A DNA stretch of 59,686 nucleotides from Phycisphaeraceae bacterium. GTDB lineage: Bacteria; Planctomycetota; Phycisphaerae; Phycisphaerales; Phycisphaeraceae. The notes below the pieces were generated by a model. That model made no database searches, had not been told where the DNA came from, and was given only the letters and a program-made list of their open reading frames with translations. How positions within the stretch are numbered: the stretch's first letter is position 1; every line of letters starts with the position of its first letter. Location of the stretch: NCBI GenBank assembly GCA_020831765.1, contig JAFIFY010000160.1, forward strand, positions 1 through 59,686. The letters are read 5' to 3'. This document shows positions 1 to 8,106 of this stretch, piece after piece. A program made the position numbers and the translations under genes.

Positions 1-804
1 AAAATCCGCGTACTCGCAGCCTCGCCGCACGATCATCGCGCTGAGCACGCCGGCCACGGCATCCATCCGATCGGTCCGGCCCAGCAGATCGACCACCCGG
101 CACGCCGCGCGTCCCCCATTGGCAGCGATCCGCGTAACCAGTAACCATGCAGGCCGATCATCCAGCAGCACGAGATGGACTTCATAGCGATGGATCGGAT
201 GATTCAAGAACCTGCGCGTGATGTAGTCCCGATCTTTGAAAGGCGCGATGTGATCGAAGGCATCAAAGTCAAACGCGGCCAGATCGCCATGGCTCTTTAG
301 CTCTAGAGTTCGCACACCGGCCGGCATTGGCCTGAGTCCCGCCGAACCCGGCTCAACGCCACGAAGAAGTTCGTATCGCTCCATGGTTGGATTGACCAGG
401 AAATACTGATCCATGCGGCTCCAGTTCATCCGCAGCGCATGGTAGATCGCCCGGGTCTGCAAGCCCGCCCCGGGCGCGGCGAAGAATCGATGCGGCACCT
501 GATCAAGCACGAACCGTCGCAGTCGCAGACCCAACATCGGCTCCCCCACATCCTCGATGACCTTCCAGAGCGAGCCGGCCAGGTCAGGAACCGAGCGGCT
601 GTTGTATCGCATGAAACCGAACAGCCCCACGATCCGGCCCCCGGCATTCCGGGCCAGACCGAAGTTCAACCGCTCGCCGTCCTGGAAATCATAAAGGAAC
701 AAGCCACGATGACGCGACAGGATATGTCCCCGGCGCCAGTGGCGGTCGATGAACGCCATGATGGCGTCGGCGTCCTTGATCCCGGCCAGTTCCAGCTTCA
801 CCAT
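1..804 (-). CDS. GNAT-like acyltransferase, partial (runs off the left edge)
   Basis: The reading frame opens at an ATG (804-802) and stays open to base 1, so the C-terminus is missing; 268 codons are visible. The product begins MVKLELAGIKDADAIMAFID and continues with a HWRRGHILSR segment. From memory, this N-terminus resembles GNAT-like proteins found in surface-polysaccharide loci next to AMP-ligases and carrier proteins. No signal peptide or membrane segment is visible. It lies 14 bp downstream of the acyl carrier protein gene on the same strand, so it is probably the last visible gene of a four-gene operon. A role moving an acyl group from the carrier protein to an amino-sugar is inferred from this context only. 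An acyl-CoA N-acyltransferase-fold protein with another acceptor is equally possible. Confidence 0.6.
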   Translation of the reverse strand, partial: MVKLELAGIKDADAIMAFIDRHWRRGHILSRHRGLFLYDFQDGERLNFGLARNAGGRIVGLFGFMRYNSRSVPDLAGSLWKVIEDVGEPMLGLRLRRFVLDQVPHRFFAAPGAGLQTRAIYHALRMNWSRMDQYFLVNPTMERYELLRGVEPGSAGLRPMPAGVRTLELKSHGDLAAFDFDAFDHIAPFKDRDYITRRFLNHPIHRYEVHLVLLDDRPAWLLVTRIAANGGRAACRVVDLLGRTDRMDAVAGVLSAMIVRRGCEYADF

Positions 805-818
805 CGAATAACATTCCG

Positions 819-1100
819 CTAGGCCGCGACCTTGTCGGCGATCAACCGCGAAAGGCCTCGGATCGATAATGCTTCGGGCCGAATCAGGTCATCCTGATCC
901 AGCGATACGCCAAGCTCCTCTTCGATATCCATCACGAATGAGAAGACGGCCAGAGAATCGAGGTAACCGGCCAGGAAAAGATTCTCTTCCGGCAGGATCG
1001 ACTCGGCGGGAATATGCCGGCGGGTAGCGATCCATTGGGTCATGTAAGTCTCGTAAATTTGGCTGGATGCCTTGTCCATGGCAATGGTTTCCTCGATCAT
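819..1100 (-). CDS. Acyl carrier protein (phosphopantetheine-binding)
   Basis: A 93-residue acidic helical protein of normal carrier-protein length. The phosphopantetheine serine is Ser49 in the motif GYLDSLAVF, followed by the usual helix II/III region (DIEEELGVSL). The start at 1100 is chosen because its ATG overlaps the stop of the upstream AMP-ligase in an ATGA, which implies translational coupling; the ATG at 1079 is an alternative. A dedicated carrier coupled to a ligase suggests that the ligase charges it with an acyl or aminoacyl group, as DltA charges DltC. The cargo cannot be read from the sequence. It is not the housekeeping fatty-acid AcpP, because the sequence around the serine is not DSLDTVE-like and there are no fab genes nearby. 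Confidence 0.85.
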   Translation of the reverse strand: MIEETIAMDKASSQIYETYMTQWIATRRHIPAESILPEENLFLAGYLDSLAVFSFVMDIEEELGVSLDQDDLIRPEALSIRGLSRLIADKVAA

Positions 1101-2671
1101 CCGGCGGCCCGGTCCAGAAAGGCGCGAATGCCCGCGGTCGCATCGTAGCCCTTGAACCATTCCCGCAGGATGGGCTTGGCCAGTTTCCCCAACTCGTTCC
1201 TTGGAAGTTCCTCCACCACTTCATACGCCATCGGCTGCTGATAATCGGCGAGCTTTCCGGCACAGAACCGCCTCAGTGAAGCGGGCTGGATTGTTCGACC
1301 CGGACATGGCGCCACCACGGCCAGAATCGCCTCGCCGAAATACTCATCCTCAACCCCGATCACCGCACACTCCCGAATATCAGGATGTTCGAGCAGAACC
1401 GCTTCCACATCCTCGGGATGGACGTTGGTTCCGCCGACGATGACAATGTCCTTCATCCGGCCGCAAAGATAAAGTCGGCCGGCTTCATCGAGGTATCCGA
1501 CATCACCGGTATGGAAGTATCCGCCGCGCATCGCCTGCTGCGTGGCTTCCTCCTGCCCGAAATAGCCCTGGAACGCCATGGGTGTCCGGCAGATGATCTG
1601 GCCCGGCGTGCCCGGCGGAAGCTCGTTGTCGGCATCATCCACGATCTTCAGGTCCACACCCGGTACCGCACGACCGACCGTTCGCCCGCTCTCCCAGCAC
1701 TCTGATGGATCGGCGTTGGTCACGATGCCCACTTCCGATGCCCCGTAACACTCGTGGATCGCGCAGGGGAACCGCGCAAGCACCCGCTGCTTGACCGCTT
1801 CCTTGAGCAGTGCCGAGGAGGAAACCACACATCGAAGCGAAGACAGGTCATATCCCGGCTGGCGATCCAGAGCGTTGAGCAACTGCTCCAGGTGCGAGGC
1901 CACGGCGATCGTGAAGGTGATGCCGTGCTCCTGAACAGCGCGGAGCCAGAGCGTCGGGTTGAACCGCGGCATGATGACCGAGGTCGCCCCGATCATCAAC
2001 GGTAGAAGCACGAGCCGTTGACCCAGCGAATGATGCATCGGAGAGGCGGTCAGGATGACCTCGTCCCGTTCCAGTCCGTACAGATCGCGGGCCCCGATCA
2101 ACGCCCGGCGCACCTTGGTGCCCTGGGAAAAGACGATGGGCTTTGGCGCGCTGGTCGAGCCGGAGGTCATGGTCAGGATGAACGCATCGTTGGTGCGATC
2201 CCCGCCGCGCAACGGCCCGGGATTGCCGACGAATCGATCAATCCATTCCATCCGCCGGGCGTCGCCGAAGGGTTCGCCCACCGTCAGGATGCGCGAGGGA
2301 GACACCGGCGGCCCCTCCCCCACCGCCTCAGCCCAGATCCGGGCAAGGTACGGCCCGGATGCGATCACGAACTCAGCGCGCCCGCTCTCCATCGCCCGCT
2401 TCATGGCCCCATGGCCGATGGTGTGGCTGACCGGAACCATCACCGCCCCGAGATCGGCCAGCGCGAGCATGGCCAGCGCGAACGGCACACCATTGGGCAA
2501 CGCCACCAGCACATGGCTCCCCCCACCAATGCCCATGGATGCCAGCATCATCCGAAGCTTACGCACGCGCTCATCGACCTGGCGATAAGTAAGCCGCTCG
2601 TCCTCGCAGATCAGGGCGGGACGATCCGGGTTCGCCTGGACCGATTGAAGGAAGTGATTGATGATTCCCAT
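1097..2671 (-). CDS. AMP-dependent acyl/aminoacyl ligase (ANL superfamily)
   Basis: A full-length 524-residue adenylate-forming enzyme. It shows the phosphate-binding loop TMTSGSTSAPK near residue 168, the YGASE motif near 310, the TGD motif in FHTGDVGYLD near 384, the hinge region GRMKDIVIVGG near 408, and a C-terminal GKLAKP whose lysine should be the catalytic one (about 500). The family activates a carboxylate as acyl-AMP and transfers it to CoA or to a carrier-protein thiol. The ATGA overlap with the acyl carrier protein gene makes that carrier the likely acceptor. The 32 bp gap from the upstream oxidoreductase supports one operon. Substrate specificity cannot be assigned; related enzymes use D-alanine, fatty acids or aryl acids. 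Confidence 0.85.
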   Translation of the reverse strand: MGIINHFLQSVQANPDRPALICEDERLTYRQVDERVRKLRMMLASMGIGGGSHVLVALPNGVPFALAMLALADLGAVMVPVSHTIGHGAMKRAMESGRAEFVIASGPYLARIWAEAVGEGPPVSPSRILTVGEPFGDARRMEWIDRFVGNPGPLRGGDRTNDAFILTMTSGSTSAPKPIVFSQGTKVRRALIGARDLYGLERDEVILTASPMHHSLGQRLVLLPLMIGATSVIMPRFNPTLWLRAVQEHGITFTIAVASHLEQLLNALDRQPGYDLSSLRCVVSSSALLKEAVKQRVLARFPCAIHECYGASEVGIVTNADPSECWESGRTVGRAVPGVDLKIVDDADNELPPGTPGQIICRTPMAFQGYFGQEEATQQAMRGGYFHTGDVGYLDEAGRLYLCGRMKDIVIVGGTNVHPEDVEAVLLEHPDIRECAVIGVEDEYFGEAILAVVAPCPGRTIQPASLRRFCAGKLADYQQPMAYEVVEELPRNELGKLAKPILREWFKGYDATAGIRAFLDRAAG

Positions 2672-2703
2672 GTGTGTTCCGCTTGCCCTCCCGCCGATTC
2701 GCC

Positions 2704-3882
2704 TCAGGCCGAGAGTCGGGTGATGACCGGTGTCAGCTTGCGATTCGGCGATACATCATCCAGCCGCACCCATGCCTCGTCCCTGGCCGAAGCGGTCATC
2801 GCTTCCAGCATCCTGAGGCCCTCCATGGCGTGATCGATCGAGAAAACCCAGGGATTGGCCGTGCGACCCGTGCGCGTGAACTCGCCGACGGCATCGGCCA
2901 GATCGACATAATGATTGGCGAACGCCTCGATGAATCCGGCCGGATGACCGGCCTTGAATCGGTTGTACCGGTCTTCAGCAGCCAACATCGGCAAGCTCGC
3001 CCGATCCAGGACCGAAGCATTTCCCGAGGCATCGGCCACATGAAGTTCCTCGGGCTTCATTTGTAGCCACTGAGCGCTGCCCCGTTGCCCATAGATGCGG
3101 ACTTTAAGCCCATTACGATGGCCCAGGGCCGACTTGCCGTACCAGACCTGACACGTCATCTCGCCGCTGTAGCGGGCGATGCACATGACATTGTCCACCA
3201 CGTTTTCAAAGTGCCCGAACGTATCCTCGACGGCCAGCACACTCAGCGGCCTCTGTCCGGTCAGGAAGCGAACCATCTGATGCAGATGCACACCAAGGTC
3301 CAGCGACACCGTCGGCACCGCTCCATCGGCCAATCGCCACTTCTGCGGAATCATCGGCCTGCCCTGATCATCCACGCGGACGAACCCCTCCTGCGGCATC
3401 TCGATCTGGACTTGCCGAATCTCACCGAAGCGGCCATCGCCGACCATCTGCCGGAGTTGACGCAGCATCGGATAGCCGGTGTAGTTGTAGGTCACCGCCA
3501 GAAACCCGCCGGTCTTCCGCAGCTCGCGCTCGATCACCGCCGCCTCTTCGCTCGAGCCGGCCAGCGCCTTTTCACAGATCACCGGATACCCAGCCCGGAG
3601 CGCCTCGATCACCATCGGCGCATGCGACCCGGTCGGCGTCAGGACCACGACCGCCTCGAGTCGCCCTCGCTCGGCATCCAGCATGCAGCGCCAGTCATCG
3701 TAGATGCGCTTAGGCTCGACATTCCAAGCCTTGCCCGTGGCCTGATTCACCTCGGCATGACGACTGAACGCTCCAGCCGCCAGTTCCCAGCACCCATCCA
3801 TCTGCGCGGCGATGCGATGGGTATTGCCGACCGCGGAATTAAGCCCACCGCCGATAAACCCAAGCCGTAGTCTCTTACCCAT
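2704..3882 (-). CDS. Gfo/Idh/MocA-family NAD(P)-dependent oxidoreductase
   Basis: A 392-residue two-domain dehydrogenase of the usual family length. The N-terminal Rossmann fold starts with LGFIGGG. The family EKP-type motif appears as CEKALAG near residue 100, with alanine in place of proline. A DLGVHLHQM segment near 200 supplies the conserved Asp/His pair. ATG 3882 is preferred; a GTG at 3894 is in frame. Such enzymes oxidise or epimerise sugars and inositols, often nucleotide-linked. As first gene of a run with AMP-ligase, ACP and GNAT-like genes it may prepare the sugar that is later acylated (inference). An 8-bp direct repeat, GGACAATC, lies upstream at 3936-3943 and 3950-3957. Confidence 0.85.
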   Translation of the reverse strand: MGKRLRLGFIGGGLNSAVGNTHRIAAQMDGCWELAAGAFSRHAEVNQATGKAWNVEPKRIYDDWRCMLDAERGRLEAVVVLTPTGSHAPMVIEALRAGYPVICEKALAGSSEEAAVIERELRKTGGFLAVTYNYTGYPMLRQLRQMVGDGRFGEIRQVQIEMPQEGFVRVDDQGRPMIPQKWRLADGAVPTVSLDLGVHLHQMVRFLTGQRPLSVLAVEDTFGHFENVVDNVMCIARYSGEMTCQVWYGKSALGHRNGLKVRIYGQRGSAQWLQMKPEELHVADASGNASVLDRASLPMLAAEDRYNRFKAGHPAGFIEAFANHYVDLADAVGEFTRTGRTANPWVFSIDHAMEGLRMLEAMTASARDEAWVRLDDVSPNRKLTPVITRLSA

Positions 3883-3935
3883 GGCATTTCTCACATCAGC
3901 CCGGCACCGCCGCGCCTCACGCCCAGCGCTTTATG

Positions 3936-3957
3936 GGACAATCTGATTAGGACAATC
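3936..3957. repeat. Short direct repeat GGACAATC upstream of the oxidoreductase gene
   Basis: Two exact 8-bp copies at 3936-3943 and 3950-3957 (period 14) lie about 55 bp upstream of the oxidoreductase start, in the 226-bp space after the unknown gene at 4109. On the minus strand the unit reads GATTGTCC. It could be a regulator site; no convincing -35/-10 pair was found around it. Confidence 0.3.
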
Positions 3958-4108
3958 GGCCGGAGTTATCCCGCTGCTGCAAACAATCCGCCAGGTTCCA
4001 GGCGCGGCGGCGGCGAACGCTCGCTTTGGCGGCATCCATCAATCGCCCGCCTGTTCCGGCCCCAAAGCTCACAGCCCAGGTGTCCGATAAGTCGGCACAT
4101 GCCCATGG

Positions 4109-4939
4109 CTATCGGACCTGCCGACTCAGGCTCAGCCAGGCATCGACAAGGATCAGCGCCGGAACCCACGGCCCCTCCGAGCCTGTCTCTTGCCCCGATG
4201 AGCCGAACTGCAACATCGCATCATGCAACTGCTGCTCGGCGAACAGGCACCCTTCCGGCCGACTCGCGAAGGCGTGGATCGCCCAGGGCTGACATGTGGT
4301 GTTGTCCGGCTGGGTATTGGCGACATGGAAAGCCACTGCACGATCGACGATTCGGCCGATCTCCTTACGCCTCGCTGAGCTTTCGATCGCCGCCAAGGCG
4401 TGCAAGCCGACCAATTCCGCGTAAGTCCATCCATCCAGCGATTCATCATCACCCAGTAACCTCAGCGGCGCTGGATCGCTCGTGCCACTGCCCGGATCGA
4501 TCGGCAGGCGACCCGGTTCGACACGTACAGCCCCGCCGCGCCGCTCCGCCGCGGTCAGCAGTTCGAATCGCAACTTCCAGAACGCCCCATGGGAAGGGAC
4601 CGCCAGGCACAATCGATCGAACGCCTGGCCGAGCCGTTCCGACACCACCTTGGGCCGTTCGCCCCGAACCACCGCCTCGGCCAGCACCATCATCGCCAGA
4701 ATCGACTCCTCCGGCCGCTTCCCGCCCCCGCCCCCGGAAATACCGCTTCCGGAAATACCACCCCCGAATGCCCAGGAAGGAATCTCGCCAATGTCCGGAT
4801 CGCCGGTCGCGCTGGCATCCAGCAGAAACCTTCCAGCGCTGCACGCCGCGCGGGCCAGAGCATCGACCGGCTCGCTCCGGGCCAGAAGCGTCTGGCCAAG
4901 GTTGCGGATTGGTTCCAAGAGGCGATGATGGACCGCCAT
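4109..4939 (-). CDS. Hypothetical helical-repeat (alpha/alpha-barrel-like) protein
   Basis: A 276-residue protein from ATG 4939. It is rich in alternating helices with segments such as WTYAELVGLHALAAI and CQPWAIHAFA, which look like inner helices of an alpha/alpha toroid (the fold of terpene cyclases and many glycosidases). No catalytic motif was recognised. A Gly/Ser run (GGGISGSGISGGGGG) near the middle comes from a short 15-bp repeat around 4733-4775. Its ATG shares the tetranucleotide CATG (4937-4940) with the divergent Rieske gene. An in-frame ATG at 5074 would overlap the Rieske gene more and is less likely. The opposite-strand reading frame of similar length has Pro/Arg-rich composition and is taken as a shadow. 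Confidence 0.55.
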   Translation of the reverse strand: MAVHHRLLEPIRNLGQTLLARSEPVDALARAACSAGRFLLDASATGDPDIGEIPSWAFGGGISGSGISGGGGGKRPEESILAMMVLAEAVVRGERPKVVSERLGQAFDRLCLAVPSHGAFWKLRFELLTAAERRGGAVRVEPGRLPIDPGSGTSDPAPLRLLGDDESLDGWTYAELVGLHALAAIESSARRKEIGRIVDRAVAFHVANTQPDNTTCQPWAIHAFASRPEGCLFAEQQLHDAMLQFGSSGQETGSEGPWVPALILVDAWLSLSRQVR

Positions 4940-5342
4940 GTTCGACTCCAGTTCCGACCAGCCACAGCCCGGCCCGAACAACGCCGGCAACCCGGAAACA
5001 GCCGATGCCCAGGGCCATTGGGTCCTTCTGGGCCGGGCCGATGACTTTCCCGAGGGGAGTTTATCGCCCGCCACGGTCGAAGGCCGGACGCTGATGGTCT
5101 GCCGGCTCGATGGCCGGTTTCATGCATGGGCGGATTACTGCCCACATGCGGGCCGACCGCTGCACGATGGGGCGATGCATGAAGGCCGGGTGATCTGCCG
5201 CCATCACGGAAACACCTACTGCCTGGCCACCGGCCGCAATGTTGATGACCCGCGCAACGAGCCGCCACTGAAACGGTATAAGATCGAACAGCGAGGCGAT
5301 GAGCTCTGGGTCTTCCTGCACGCGATGTTTTCCGCCACCTGA
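4938..5342 (+). CDS. Rieske [2Fe-2S] ferredoxin-like protein
   Basis: A 134-residue soluble protein with both halves of the Rieske cluster signature: CPHAGRPL (Cys-X-His, near residue 69) and CRHHGNTY (Cys-X2-His, near residue 89). The spacing and overall length fit the NirD/dioxygenase-ferredoxin group rather than membrane-bound cytochrome bc1 Rieske proteins, because there is no N-terminal membrane helix. No oxygenase or reductase partner is adjacent, so its electron-transfer partner is unknown. The start is the first in-frame ATG and overlaps the ATG of the divergent gene; the first 25 residues are low-complexity and the folded part starts near GHWVLLG. The dipeptidase gene follows 42 bp downstream. 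Confidence 0.85.
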   Translation: MFDSSSDQPQPGPNNAGNPETADAQGHWVLLGRADDFPEGSLSPATVEGRTLMVCRLDGRFHAWADYCPHAGRPLHDGAMHEGRVICRHHGNTYCLATGRNVDDPRNEPPLKRYKIEQRGDELWVFLHAMFSAT

Positions 5343-5384
5343 TGATTCGGCCGCGCAAACTAAGCCCAATCCACGGAATCAACC

Positions 5385-6773
5385 ATGAACACCAAGGTGC
5401 TTCGACAGATCGATCAGCAATTCGATGAGTCGGTTGAGCGGCTGATCCAATGGCTTTCCATTCCCAGCGTCAGCACCGATCCCAACTACAAGGGTGAGAT
5501 CGCCGACGGCGCGGCATGGCTGGTACATGAACTGACCGAACTGGGCTTCGATGCGGACGCCCACCCCACGGACGGACACCCCTGTATTGTCGCGCGGCCG
5601 CGATCCGGCGACCCGACAGCGAGCCCCGATGCCCCCACCGTCCTGTTCTACGGCCATTACGATGTCCAGCCGCCCGACCCGCTGGAACTGTGGGACAGCG
5701 GCCCGTTCGAGCCGACCATCCACAATCACGCCATCGTGGCCCGCGGCGCTTCGGACGATAAGGGTCAGGTCATGACCTTCATCGAGGCGCTACGCGCCTG
5801 GAAGCAGGTCGAGGACCGCCTTCCGGTCAATGTCATTCTGCTGATCGAGGGTGAAGAAGAGTGTGGCAGCGTCAACCTTCCACCGTTCATCGAAGCCCAC
5901 GCATCGTCGCTCAAGGCGGATTTCGTGCTCATCAGCGATACGCAGACGTGGGATGACAAGACCCTGTCGATCACCTGCGGCTTGCGCGGGCTGGTTTATT
6001 TCGATGTCCAGCTCCACGGGCCGACCCATGACCTTCACTCGGGAACTTACGGCGGCACCGTTCCGAACCCGGCCACCATCCTGATGCGGGTGCTCTCATC
6101 GCTGTGGGATGAACGGCACCGGATCACGATTCCGGGGTTTTATGATGATGTCGCCGCGCCCAGTGAGGCCGAGCTTAAGGATTGGGAATCGCTCAATTTC
6201 GATGAAGCACGATTCCTGCGTTCGATCGGCATCAACGAAGGCCATGGCGAGGAAGGCTACAGCCTGCTGGAACGGCGATGGACGCGGCCATCCCTGGAGA
6301 TCAACGGCCTCTATGGCGGGTACATGGGTGAAGGCGCCAAGACCATCATCCCGGCCATGGCCGGCGCGAAGCTGAGCTTCCGGATACCGCCCGACCAGGA
6401 TCCCGAGCGGGTCTCGACACTCTTTGAAAAGTGGCTGCAAGCCCAGCCGGTGCATGGTCTGCGTTGGATGGTCAAGCGATACGGCGCTGCCGCGCCCGTG
6501 AGCCTGCCGCGCAATTCGCCATGGCTGGATGCCGCCAAGCGCGCCTGCGAGGCGACATCGGGACGGCCGGCCGTCCTCGTCCGCGAGGGCGCCACCATCC
6601 CGATCGTGGCCGATTTCAAGCGAATACTCGGGCTGGACAGCATCCTGATCGGGTTCGGCAGGCACAATGACCGCATCCATGCACCCAATGAGAAATTCGA
6701 TCTGGAAAGCTACAAGCTCGGCATCCGAACGCACGCCACGCTCCTGGCCGAACTTGCCGCCGGGTCACGGTGA
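5385..6773 (+). CDS. M20-family dipeptidase / peptidase
   Basis: A 462-residue di-zinc peptidase of the ArgE/DapE/carnosinase type. The metal and catalytic residues are visible in order: GHYDVQP near residue 90 (His ligand, general-acid Asp), GASDDKGQ near 124 (bridging Asp), EGEEECGS near 152 (general-base Glu and ligand), a LISDTQ segment near 183 (Asp), the dimerisation-domain HDLHSG near 215, and a C-terminal GRHNDRIHAPNE (last His ligand). It should cleave dipeptides or N-acyl amino acids in the cytoplasm, since there is no signal peptide. The sequence is closest in style to the broad dipeptidase group (CNDP-like) rather than DapE, although dapB, asd and hom are in the same window. Confidence 0.9.
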   Translation: MNTKVLRQIDQQFDESVERLIQWLSIPSVSTDPNYKGEIADGAAWLVHELTELGFDADAHPTDGHPCIVARPRSGDPTASPDAPTVLFYGHYDVQPPDPLELWDSGPFEPTIHNHAIVARGASDDKGQVMTFIEALRAWKQVEDRLPVNVILLIEGEEECGSVNLPPFIEAHASSLKADFVLISDTQTWDDKTLSITCGLRGLVYFDVQLHGPTHDLHSGTYGGTVPNPATILMRVLSSLWDERHRITIPGFYDDVAAPSEAELKDWESLNFDEARFLRSIGINEGHGEEGYSLLERRWTRPSLEINGLYGGYMGEGAKTIIPAMAGAKLSFRIPPDQDPERVSTLFEKWLQAQPVHGLRWMVKRYGAAAPVSLPRNSPWLDAAKRACEATSGRPAVLVREGATIPIVADFKRILGLDSILIGFGRHNDRIHAPNEKFDLESYKLGIRTHATLLAELAAGSR

Positions 6774-6864
6774 TGCGACGATGGTGTTGTACGAATCGCC
6801 GGGCGAGTCGGTGGCCCAAGTCGCTAACCGATCGACACCGGCCGTTGCCCAGGAGACCGCGACC

Positions 6865-7401
6865 ATGACTCGAAAATTTCCTTTCCGCTCCGCATCGATC
6901 GCGCTGGTGATGCCGCTCATGGCGGCCCCGGCCCTCCTGACCGGTTGCGGCCAAACGGTGTCGCCTGCGAACTTCACGCCCGTGTTGACCGACGCCGCAC
7001 CCGCGATCGAGGCCGAGGCCGAGGAATCACCAGCCCCGGAAACCACGCCCAGAACCGCCGATGGCATGGATGCGGGTCAGCGCGGCCGTGATGGGGTCAC
7101 CCTCGACCGCGGCCTCGAACGAACCGACTGGCTCATCCTGACGGTCCGTCCGGTGTCCGGGCGCGTGCCCCATCAGCCCACCTACAGCACAACCCCGCTC
7201 ATCGCGCGTGACTCGAGGATTCTCCAACTGCCCGAAGTCGAGGCACGCCTGAACGCGGCGATGGATGGTGCGAGCGATCGATATATCGACGGCCGCAAGG
7301 TGCGCGATACCGGGATTGGCATCGGCCGCGCGGCGATCGATGTCCTGCTTCTGCCGATCAACCTGTTCCGCCAGCCGGCCTGGAGTTGGCAGGAATCATG
7401 A
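6865..7401 (+). CDS. Putative lipoprotein of unknown function
   Basis: A 178-residue product. The start at 6865 is chosen because AGGAG (6851-6855) precedes it and because it gives a proper signal peptide: MTRKFPF, a hydrophobic stretch, and the lipobox LLTGC. The mature protein has an acidic Pro-rich linker (about residues 40-70) and then a small domain containing TDWLILTVRPVSGR and a stretch near IGIGRAAIDVLLLPINLF. No family was recognised. An in-frame ATG at 6667 lies inside the dipeptidase gene and would put the signal peptide in the middle of the protein, so it is rejected. Its 3' end overlaps the convergent protease gene by 6 bp. Confidence 0.75.
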   Translation: MTRKFPFRSASIALVMPLMAAPALLTGCGQTVSPANFTPVLTDAAPAIEAEAEESPAPETTPRTADGMDAGQRGRDGVTLDRGLERTDWLILTVRPVSGRVPHQPTYSTTPLIARDSRILQLPEVEARLNAAMDGASDRYIDGRKVRDTGIGIGRAAIDVLLLPINLFRQPAWSWQES

Positions 7402-8070
7402 TAGTCCAACAGCCTGACGCACCGCGTCGAGCGCCTTGAGGCTGCCGGCCAGGATCCATGGTGAATAACCGATGGTAAAGAGCCACAGGCCGTATAGCGC
7501 ATGCTCGATCATGGTCCAGCAAAGCGACCGGGTTCGCAGCCAGGTCCAGTTGAACATCACGCCGCCCATCAGTGTCAGGCCGACGATCAGCAGGTTATCG
7601 AACACGATATGACCCCAGGCGAACGCCGCCGCGCCCAGCCACACGGCAAGCCATCTCGAGCCCAGCGCCTTTTGATATCGCCGGAACCAGACCTCACGCC
7701 AGAGCACTGATTGGGGCAGGACGGATATCCAGGTGTAAAAGCAGAGGATCAGCACCCACTGGAGCGGATCCTCGCGGGGCAGCAGAAGCAGTTGCTTGGG
7801 AGCGATGATCGCAAGCGCTGCGGCCAGCAGCGCGGCCACCAGCACAAAGCGCAGCAGCACGCGCCTGCGTTCCCGGGCCCGAATCCGCCATCGCCAGGCC
7901 CGCCGCCAGTTCCATCCGTGGCGCTGTCGCAGCCAGAGCCACCCGACGATCGCCCCCAGCCAGAGCGTGGGAATCACCGCGATCGACCATTGGGCGTCCC
8001 ATCGGACAAGCGCCAGCCCCAGAAGGGGAAGGCCGAACCAGATGCCCACGATCTCCAGCCACGTTCGCAT
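7396..8070 (-). CDS. CPBP-family intramembrane metalloprotease
   Basis: A 224-residue polytopic membrane protein with about six hydrophobic segments. The CPBP/CAAX-protease signature is present in reduced form: WREVWFRR near residue 123 (the first Glu of the usual EExxxR is replaced by Arg), FAWGH near 148, and EHALYG near 190. The glutamate and the two histidines needed for metal-dependent catalysis are retained. The family cleaves substrates in the membrane (CAAX processing, bacteriocin self-protection, sigma-factor regulation); the substrate here is unknown. It lies 36 bp after the membrane-protein gene on the same strand, so the two may be co-transcribed. Confidence 0.75.
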   Translation of the reverse strand: MRTWLEIVGIWFGLPLLGLALVRWDAQWSIAVIPTLWLGAIVGWLWLRQRHGWNWRRAWRWRIRARERRRVLLRFVLVAALLAAALAIIAPKQLLLLPREDPLQWVLILCFYTWISVLPQSVLWREVWFRRYQKALGSRWLAVWLGAAAFAWGHIVFDNLLIVGLTLMGGVMFNWTWLRTRSLCWTMIEHALYGLWLFTIGYSPWILAGSLKALDAVRQAVGLS

Positions 8071-8106
8071 CGATCCCCTGTCATCCCGGGTTACGCGCGC
8101 TGACCA

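Noticed and set aside
4099..5094. 331-codon plus-strand reading frame opposite the unknown protein gene
   Set aside because: Pro/Arg/Ser-rich with no fold-like pattern; it is the complement shadow of the minus-strand gene and overlaps the Rieske gene in another frame.
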